A DNA stretch of 6,917 bases. It comes from Chitinophagaceae bacterium. GTDB taxonomy: Bacteria > Bacteroidota > Bacteroidia > Chitinophagales > Chitinophagaceae. The stretch lies in contig JAGNOY010000107.1 in assembly GCA_017989935.1 (NCBI GenBank), positions 1-6,917 of the forward strand, read 5' to 3'. Below the pieces are notes generated by a model. That model made no database searches. It saw only the letters and a list, made by a program, of their open reading frames with translations, and had not been told where the DNA came from. Each line of letters begins with the position of its first letter. Positions within the stretch are counted from its first letter, which is position 1. Positions 1-4,891 of this stretch are shown piece after piece. A program made the translations under genes and the position numbers.

Positions 1-1044
1 ATTGTACCAATTAAATCCATTTATAGTTGTATCAGGGCCATGAATGAATGTTGCATTATAGGTATTTGTATCCTCTAAGTCTATTTGATAAATGGTATAT
101 GTGTTACTCATATATAGTAATTTCCCATCGGGAGAAAAACAAATACCGCTTTTTCTGTCTCTATTAGGGTAACTAATTGTGTCATAAGGCGTCATATAAT
201 ATTTTTTAAAAATTAATTCACCACTACATCTATCAAAATCATAAATATCTACTCTATTTCGACTGTAAGTGCCATTTACAATTTGCCCGAAAATGCCACT
301 TGCCATTTGAGTGCCATCTTGACTAAAATAAATTTGACTAAAGAAGGCACAAAAATCACCTGTATCGGTGATGTTTTGATAAAAAGGCCCTAGAATAGTA
401 TCTTCTTTGACAAGAAATTCTTGGTAACGATGATTGGTACAATCTGCCTTTACTAACCACCAGTCCTTGCCATTGGCATGTTTAACCGCGGTTAAAGCAC
501 AGTTGACATAATGTTGGTGATCGGCAAGAATGATATTTTTTTCAACAACTTTGCCTTTGCCTGCATTACTGTCCATATCTACAATACTATAATTGAGTAT
601 ATCAAATTCTGTCCAATGATGGTTTAAATACTCATTAGCCACACTATCACTCATGCCTGTGCTAAAGACATAATATTGATTATGCTTCTTAGGAATGATG
701 ATGGAGGTTTGATCGAAGACACTGCCACCACCATAGTATTGATAAAGAATTGAACCTTTTGGACAATTAGTAGAGTCTCCATTTTGCAAAAGATATCCAT
801 TTTTATCTGCAAGGTAAAAACCACTTGAGAAAAATTGTAAATATCCATTTGTGTCAGAAATACATGCGCTACTTTCAATGCCAACAACCTGTTTTAAGGT
901 GTCAATTTGTAATCCTGAATTAAAATTAAAGATTATCGCTGGGGCAAATCCAATAATCCAATTTTCATTTCTTCTAAATTCTTGAGAATTTGCAATTAGA
1001 TCAAAAGCGCAGAAAAGAATAATTAATATTACTATTTTTTTCAT
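1..1044 (-). CDS. Secreted beta-propeller-like protein, 3' end beyond the window (partial)
   Basis: The frame is open from the ATG at 1044 to the window edge: 348 codons with no stop, so the C-terminus is missing. The start is well fixed. It is followed at once by a signal peptide (MKK, then a hydrophobic stretch to about residue 18, with probable cleavage near A-N-S-Q), and an in-frame TAA lies 12 codons upstream. The mature part resembles Bacteroidota exported proteins built from PD40/WD40-like blades. It has SDTNGYLQFFSSG (about 63-75), the strand IIIPKKHNQYYVF (about 115-127), and two blade motifs, FSQDGTQMASG (about 240-250) and FSPDGKLLYMSN (about 303-314). Seven cysteines lie outside the signal region. 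Proteins of this style usually end in a T9SS sorting domain or a gliding-motility-associated C-terminal domain; that end is not visible here. The start overlaps the stop of the remnant upstream (ATGA). No Shine-Dalgarno sequence is seen, which is normal in this phylum. The ligand or activity is unknown. Confidence 0.85.
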   Translation of the reverse strand, partial: MKKIVILIILFCAFDLIANSQEFRRNENWIIGFAPAIIFNFNSGLQIDTLKQVVGIESSACISDTNGYLQFFSSGFYLADKNGYLLQNGDSTNCPKGSILYQYYGGGSVFDQTSIIIPKKHNQYYVFSTGMSDSVANEYLNHHWTEFDILNYSIVDMDSNAGKGKVVEKNIILADHQHYVNCALTAVKHANGKDWWLVKADCTNHRYQEFLVKEDTILGPFYQNITDTGDFCAFFSQIYFSQDGTQMASGIFGQIVNGTYSRNRVDIYDFDRCSGELIFKKYYMTPYDTISYPNRDRKSGICFSPDGKLLYMSNTYTIYQIDLEDTNTYNATFIHGPDTTINGFNWYN

Positions 1045-1322
1045 TCGATGATTATTTTGCCCTTGAAAAAGGAATTATCTTGTTTTTGAATTTGATAAAG
1101 GTACACTCCAGTTTCTAGATTGCTTACATTCAAGGTGGTTTTATAGACATCTAACATAAAAGGAATGTTCTACGAAGCGTCTTCGCTTCGTAGTTCTATT
1201 CTTTTGCTTTTAGCAAATCTGAACATACGATCATAAAGAATAAATTTCAACAATGCTTTTCTAATTCCATCCTTTGAAGTGCTAATATGAATGTATTCTT
1301 TTCCTCGAATACAATAACAACT
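1041..1322 (-). pseudogene. Orphan T9SS C-terminal sorting domain, interrupted by a hairpin stop
   Basis: Read on the minus strand, one frame runs from the TAA at 1325-1323 to the TGA at 1043-1041, broken only by a TAG at 1172-1170. The first part contains GKEYIHISTSKDG and ALLKFILYDRMFR. The part after the TAG contains TTLNVSNLETGVYLYQI and ends FFKGKIIIE. Together these match the architecture of a Por secretion-system C-terminal domain (T9SS type A): strand, an 'IYD..G' turn, 'vsnLetGvYlyqI', and a final GK-I-I-I-E. The usual YPNP entry motif is not intact. At that place the frame reads YCIRGKEY, and the neighbouring frame just upstream reads NNLKL, so a frameshift near 1320-1330 is plausible. 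There is no protein body upstream, only the repeat-rich spacer. The likely story is that a secreted-protein gene lost its body and kept its tail. The TGA overlaps the next gene's ATG as ATGA, suggesting the two were once translationally coupled. The domain assignment is solid for the last 35 residues and good for the rest. Confidence 0.75.
1170..1193. repeat. 24-bp perfect hairpin (REP-like palindrome) inside the T9SS remnant
   Basis: The arms CTACGAAGCG (1170-1179) and CGCTTCGTAG (1184-1193) are perfect inverted repeats around a 4-nt loop (TCTT on the plus strand). A 4-bp direct repeat, GAAC on the minus strand, brackets the 22-bp core. The unit is exactly eight codons long in the surrounding sorting-domain frame and ends in TAG. 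Taking the 24 bases out would join ...AKSKRIE directly to NIPFML... without a stop. It is much richer in G+C than the flanking sequence. It is not a good intrinsic terminator for the minus-strand genes, because the sequence after it on that strand (AACATTCC) is not a T-run. It may be a dispersed palindromic element, but other copies cannot be shown from this window. Confidence 0.8.
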
Positions 1323-1378
1323 TTAAATTGTTCTTTATGTAATTTACATATCTATAAGAACTGGTGAAATATATTCTA

Positions 1379-1394
1379 ACAGATTTATATCTGT
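1379..1394. repeat. Short inverted repeat ACAGAT-ATCTGT
   Basis: Six-base arms (1379-1384 and 1389-1394) flank the 4-nt loop TTAT. It sits at the border between the AT-rich remnant sequence and the GC-richer spacer. It could be a small hairpin or a dimeric protein-binding site. Nothing ties it to a promoter, and AT-rich palindromes of this size arise easily by chance. Confidence 0.4.
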
Positions 1395-1407
1395 CTTATT
1401 CAAAGTA

Positions 1408-1432
1408 CGAGATGCGCAGGGCTAACATCTCG
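1408..1432. repeat. Stem-loop CGAGATG...CATCTCG
   Basis: Seven-base perfect arms, CGAGATG (1408-1414) and CATCTCG (1426-1432), enclose the 11-nt loop CGCAGGGCTAA. It lies near the distal border of the GC-richer spacer. On the minus strand the following sequence (TACTTTGAATAAG) has no strong T-run, so it is a weak candidate for a terminator of the operon above. Membership of the same repeat element as the 1490-1611 units is the simpler reading. Confidence 0.5.
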
Positions 1433-1489
1433 AACAGCGCCGGAATCACATTGGTATTACATGATTTGATGAAATGCTGCGATGTATTG

Positions 1490-1611
1490 CGGCAAGGATA
1501 GTAGCGAAAAGCCCGCACCCCGAGAGGCTTAACGAAATTATTTTTATTTCTGAAAATTTCTTGCCGATTCGGGGGAGGACTTGTAGCGAATAGCCTGTGT
1601 GCCGCCCAAAT
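1490..1611. repeat. Imperfect duplicated unit with shared core TAGCGAA-AGCC
   Basis: Two units lie in the same orientation about 82 bp apart. Unit 1 (1494-1513) reads AAGGATAGTAGCGAAAAGCC and unit 2 (1576-1595) reads AGGACTTGTAGCGAATAGCC. They share a GTAGCGAA core and flanking AGGA and AGCC. GC-rich flanks extend the likeness: CCGCACCCCGA follows unit 1 and TGTGTGCCGCC follows unit 2. There are also inverted pairs: CGGCAAG (1490-1496) with CTTGCCG (1560-1566), and CCCCGA (1518-1523) with TCGGGG (1569-1574). This looks like one structured intergenic element with an internal duplication. I cannot name its family. Confidence 0.5.
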
Positions 1612-1614
1612 CAT

Positions 1615-2322
1615 TTACTCTTTATTATCTTCTCTGTAAAGCATTTTACCCATTGCGCCTGTATCGCCGAGTGCGCGACCTTTGATGAGCCAAGCGATGC
1701 CAAAGGCTAATAAAGCCAATGCTTCGAATACTAATGTCGAATAGGGGAAATGGCTAAGGGGCACTAAAATTAAAAAGAGTATCATGGAGTAGCCACAAAT
1801 TTTATAAATATTGTTTTCGTTCATCATACTTAATTCAATTTTTGAATCTTTATGTTGTCCCAAAGGAAAAATGATGATAGCAATTAAAGCGAGGATGAAA
1901 AAAAATGAACCTGCAAAAAAATAATGCAAACCGCCGAGCCAAATTTCATTGGAAGGTATGAAGGTATAAATTTTATCACCTGCTTTGATTGGGTTGGTTG
2001 GAATTAATGCTACGCCAAGTGCCATGGTGCCAGCAATATTAGTCATGATATTATCGTTTTTCCAAAATACGGGATTCGAATATCCTCTGTATCTGATTAA
2101 GAAAAGACTCACTGCGCAAATCACGCCTGTAAAAAGTTCTCTGAAATTGGTGTAGTAAAAATGACTGATTGAAGGTTGAAGTTTGGTGTCGAAAAAAGGA
2201 ATTTGAGAAAGTATAATTAGTACAAGTGGTAAGCCTAATCCGAGCCATCCGATGGCTTTTCTAATACGTCGATAAGTTTGTTTGTCGTTTTCAGTTACTG
2301 GTTTTGATTGATCTTGGTTCAT
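1615..2322 (-). CDS. Six-helix inner-membrane protein, DUF998-like (tentative)
   Basis: This is a complete 235-codon gene. The ATG at 2322 is preceded in frame by a TAG eight codons upstream, so no earlier start exists; there is no Shine-Dalgarno sequence. The protein has a short polar N-terminus with several charged residues (1-22) and about six hydrophobic segments: near 24-43, 61-77, 94-109, 129-154, 174-190 and 195-213. A basic/acidic C-terminal tail ends EDNKE. Conserved-looking features are SISHFYYTNFRELFTG before and into helix 2, RYRGY after it, and the ALGVALIPTNP turn after helix 3. This pattern recalls small Bacteroidota membrane proteins of the DUF998 kind, but the match is from memory. 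No catalytic or transport motif is visible and the function is unknown. It follows the DUF5686 gene by 38 bp and is probably the last gene of that transcription unit. The repeat-rich spacer begins directly after its stop. Confidence 0.9.
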   Translation of the reverse strand: MNQDQSKPVTENDKQTYRRIRKAIGWLGLGLPLVLIILSQIPFFDTKLQPSISHFYYTNFRELFTGVICAVSLFLIRYRGYSNPVFWKNDNIMTNIAGTMALGVALIPTNPIKAGDKIYTFIPSNEIWLGGLHYFFAGSFFFILALIAIIIFPLGQHKDSKIELSMMNENNIYKICGYSMILFLILVPLSHFPYSTLVFEALALLAFGIAWLIKGRALGDTGAMGKMLYREDNKE

Positions 2323-2360
2323 AGTTTTTGTTGATTTTATGAACTAAAGATAAAAAAAAA

Positions 2361-4835
2361 TTAATACCAGCTATTAGATTTCTTATTGAATTGATCTAAC
2401 CCAAATTTGATCTGATAAGGGTTGTTGTATTTATTTGCAAGACTTCCTACTACATAAAATCCAATTTTGAATCTTTCTCTCCAGATGCGAATAATTTTTT
2501 CGATGCCCACATAGGCTTCAGCATAATTGAGTTTTCTTTCAGGAACAAAAAGAATGCCACCACCTGCAACTTCAAGTAAATTGATTTTTTTTAGCAAAGG
2601 GATTTTGTTTAATATAGAGCCATTGAAGTGATGCAGATAATGTCCTTCATAAAATCGTTTAAATACATTGAATGTAGAATCTAATGCTTGGAAACTTCGA
2701 AGTGGATTATTGAATAAGTAAGGATTTCCACGACTAATGAATTTATAATCGATATAGCGTAATTCTTTTTTACTCATGAATTCTCCTGTAAAAATTTGAA
2801 ACTGTGAAATACCTGCTAAACCTAATTTTAATTTTTGCCGGATGCCAAATTCAAGGTAATCAAAATCCACATCACTACTTAAGAGATTGGGAATGCCTTT
2901 TCTCCATCGAACATAGGCTGTTGGGTAATTGGAGCCTAAAATGATTTTTTGTTGTGGTTCACGAATATACATTTGGAAAGGTGTATATTCTAGCGTTAAG
3001 TTGATATACATGGCATTATAAGGCTCGAACTTGACAGGCTCGTTATTGTATTTGAATAAAGTATCATATTGCCTTGATAATTTCAATTGATCGATAGACT
3101 GTCGTTCTGCGAATTCGAATTTGCTTCTAAAAATGAGTCCATTGAATAATTCTAATCCATGTTCAGCCTCAAAAGAATTTTTAATATAGAAATTGCTTCT
3201 CCGAAATAGATTTACGAAGGCGTCTCCAGTGAAAATTAAATCAAAACTTCGTCCTCCTGAAATTTCAAAATAGCCTTGAGAGAAAGGGTTATAAATTCTT
3301 GTGATAGTGAGATCGCCCATGAAATCGTGGTTGCGAATTCCATAATTAATTTCGCCTCGGATGCCTAAGGAAGTTTTGTTTGGAAATATTTTACTATAGC
3401 CTCCAGATAAGGCAATTCGAGCACCACCGGGTAATAAAGGTCGATAGATAGAAATTAAAGGCGCTATAGAAATGTTTCTTTCTTTTTCTCTTTTATAGAA
3501 GTTTAGTCCAAGGGCAAATACTTTTAAGAAAGTTACTTTATTGTTGATTTTATCTACGGAATCTAAGTACACTTTGGAATTGGTGTGTCTATAAATGCTA
3601 TCTGATTTTTGAACGAATTTTATTTCTTGTTCATTCAATGGTTCTTTTCTCACATTCGTCCAAAAATTTGAGTCTCGTTTATAGGCTTCTATACTTGTAG
3701 AACTCACTTCTCGATTAAAATATTTCTTGTTGAATTGGGTGTCAATTTTGTAATTTTCATAAATGGCAATCGTTCTGCCTGATGATTTTGATCTACCTTG
3801 TTTGGTATGATAGATAAATTCTTGTCTGACAGGTAACCATGCTTTATCATCCACAAATTGATTTTGCTGATCGACTTGAAAATAGTCATATTCAGGCATA
3901 TGAAATTTTGGAAAAGTATAGGTTGAATGAATAATGGTCCAACTAGTATCCACAATCTGTACTTCACCTTCTATAAGCGCATTACCTAGTTTGGTAGGCA
4001 TGAATTGAATGGTGTAAATGGTATAGTTTTCTTTTTTGAAGATATTTTTTGTTTTGTATTTGTAGGCTACTAAGCCACTATAACTAATAGGAGAGAGCAT
4101 GGGTATTTCGGATAGGGCAGGCACGCGAATCAAGTTGTGATACAAGCTAAAATCTCCTTCTGTTGTGCTTAGATAAAATAAATTATTATCATCTCCACTT
4201 TGTTTAACGGATTCATCAGCTCTTTTATTGACCCCCAATCTTTTTTCTTTAATTTTATTTGGGTAAGTATAATCTAGTTGCAAATACACTTCAGACATAC
4301 TCATTTGTGGTAATGACTTTTCTAGAGCTATTCTTGCTGAATCAGAAAGTTTTTTTAATTTTCTGGCATTGATAAACTTTTCGTTTTCTTGAGTTGCTCG
4401 TATATATACATTAGTTGAATAACTATTTGCATCAGAAAGGATTTTTTCTTTTCGTTGAATAACTTGTTTGATGATTTCTTCTGCTTTGTCCTTTTTGAAG
4501 CTAACCACTTTTACTTCATTCAATCCGCTTGAATTATCCTCCATGATAATATTTTGTGGAGGGCCACCTTTTCGATGAACAAATTTGATGCTTTGTTTTT
4601 TGTATCCTAGCAGGGAATAAACAATTTCATATTCGCCTTCTTCGAGTTGAAATTGGTAATGACCCTTTTCATTTGTTCTGGTGCCAATTTGCAATCCTTT
4701 TAATTGTACAGTTACAAAACTTAAAGGTTCGAGAGACGAGTTGGTCACTGTACCTTCTAAAATATATTGTTGACCGAAACTAAGCAGTGGGTTTAGTAGG
4801 AAAAAAAACACAAAAATGAAAAGATATTTACGCAT
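2361..4835 (-). CDS. DUF5686 family outer-membrane protein with carboxypeptidase-regulatory-like domain
   Basis: This is a complete 824-codon gene. The start is firm: an in-frame TAA lies two codons before the ATG, and a signal peptide follows (MRKY, then a hydrophobic core to about residue 20, probable cleavage after SFG before QQ). Residues about 24-98 form a CarboxypepD_reg-like beta-sandwich (ILEGTVTNSSLEPLSFVTV, then GTRTNEKGHYQFQLEEGEYE and LLGYKKQSI), a fold common at the N-terminus of Bacteroidota outer-membrane proteins. The DUF5686 region follows, opening with VVSFKKDKAEEIIKQVIQRK (about 111-129) and NSYSTNVYIRAT. From about 455 to the end, alternating polar and hydrophobic strands with many aromatics (GGARIALSGGY, GYFEISGGRSFDL, KIGFYVVGSLANKY) suggest a beta-barrel, and the last residue is Tyr, which fits insertion by the BAM machinery. 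The length is usual for the family as I know it. The biochemical role of DUF5686 is not established. The gene lies 56 bp downstream of the receptor gene and is probably co-transcribed with it. Confidence 0.92.
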   Translation of the reverse strand: MRKYLFIFVFFFLLNPLLSFGQQYILEGTVTNSSLEPLSFVTVQLKGLQIGTRTNEKGHYQFQLEEGEYEIVYSLLGYKKQSIKFVHRKGGPPQNIIMEDNSSGLNEVKVVSFKKDKAEEIIKQVIQRKEKILSDANSYSTNVYIRATQENEKFINARKLKKLSDSARIALEKSLPQMSMSEVYLQLDYTYPNKIKEKRLGVNKRADESVKQSGDDNNLFYLSTTEGDFSLYHNLIRVPALSEIPMLSPISYSGLVAYKYKTKNIFKKENYTIYTIQFMPTKLGNALIEGEVQIVDTSWTIIHSTYTFPKFHMPEYDYFQVDQQNQFVDDKAWLPVRQEFIYHTKQGRSKSSGRTIAIYENYKIDTQFNKKYFNREVSSTSIEAYKRDSNFWTNVRKEPLNEQEIKFVQKSDSIYRHTNSKVYLDSVDKINNKVTFLKVFALGLNFYKREKERNISIAPLISIYRPLLPGGARIALSGGYSKIFPNKTSLGIRGEINYGIRNHDFMGDLTITRIYNPFSQGYFEISGGRSFDLIFTGDAFVNLFRRSNFYIKNSFEAEHGLELFNGLIFRSKFEFAERQSIDQLKLSRQYDTLFKYNNEPVKFEPYNAMYINLTLEYTPFQMYIREPQQKIILGSNYPTAYVRWRKGIPNLLSSDVDFDYLEFGIRQKLKLGLAGISQFQIFTGEFMSKKELRYIDYKFISRGNPYLFNNPLRSFQALDSTFNVFKRFYEGHYLHHFNGSILNKIPLLKKINLLEVAGGGILFVPERKLNYAEAYVGIEKIIRIWRERFKIGFYVVGSLANKYNNPYQIKFGLDQFNKKSNSWY

Positions 4836-4891
4836 AGATTACTCAACAAGATTTATACTCACTAAGACGAATGTAAATACGTGTATAATAG

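Larger units (their letters stand above)
1395..1614. other. Gene-free, GC-richer repeat spacer
   Basis: This stretch begins directly after the stop of the membrane-protein gene. It has about 48% G+C by my count over 1401-1610, clearly above the sampled coding sequence around it. A 72-codon minus-strand frame crosses it (start at 1614, stop at 1396), but its product has no recognisable domain and no signal or membrane segment, and it contains repeat units, so I do not call it a gene. Its contents are a stem-loop at 1408-1432, a pair of imperfect direct repeats, and two longer-range inverted pairings, listed separately. The layout and composition resemble the intergenic palindromic repeat families found downstream of genes in many Bacteroidota genomes; this resemblance is from memory and needs a genome-wide search. 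Confidence 0.55.

Noticed and set aside
651..887. 78-codon minus-strand reading frame
   Set aside because: It lies in another frame inside the 1044-1 gene, whose frame has a signal peptide and blade motifs; this one has no domain.
1045..1150. Promoter for the propeller gene (TACCTTTA resembles TAnnTTTG, with a TTG further upstream)
   Set aside because: The -7 box has a mismatch and the spacer to the TTG is about 27 bases, longer than the usual 19-20.
1170..1193. The strong hairpin as a Rho-independent terminator
   Set aside because: On the minus strand, the direction of all genes here, no T-run follows. The T-rich stretch lies on the plus-strand side, where no gene needs it.
1396..1614. 72-codon minus-strand reading frame directly after the membrane-protein stop
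   Set aside because: It translates through the repeat units and stem-loop of the GC-rich spacer and has no recognisable domain. Position and composition are explained by the repeat.
2051..2248. 65-codon minus-strand reading frame
   Set aside because: It is a wrong-frame shadow within the six-helix membrane-protein gene.
2351..2376. Possible intrinsic terminator after the DUF5686 gene (TAATA-CCAGC-TATTA with a T-run on the minus strand)
   Set aside because: The stem is only five A-T pairs and overlaps the stop codon, which is too weak to support a call despite the T-run.
3704..3967. 87-codon minus-strand reading frame
   Set aside because: It is a wrong-frame shadow inside the DUF5686 gene, with no signal or domain of its own.
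4836..4891. Bacteroidota-type promoter before the DUF5686 gene (TACATTCG resembles TAnnTTTG)
   Set aside because: There is one mismatch in the -7 box and no TTG at the expected distance upstream.
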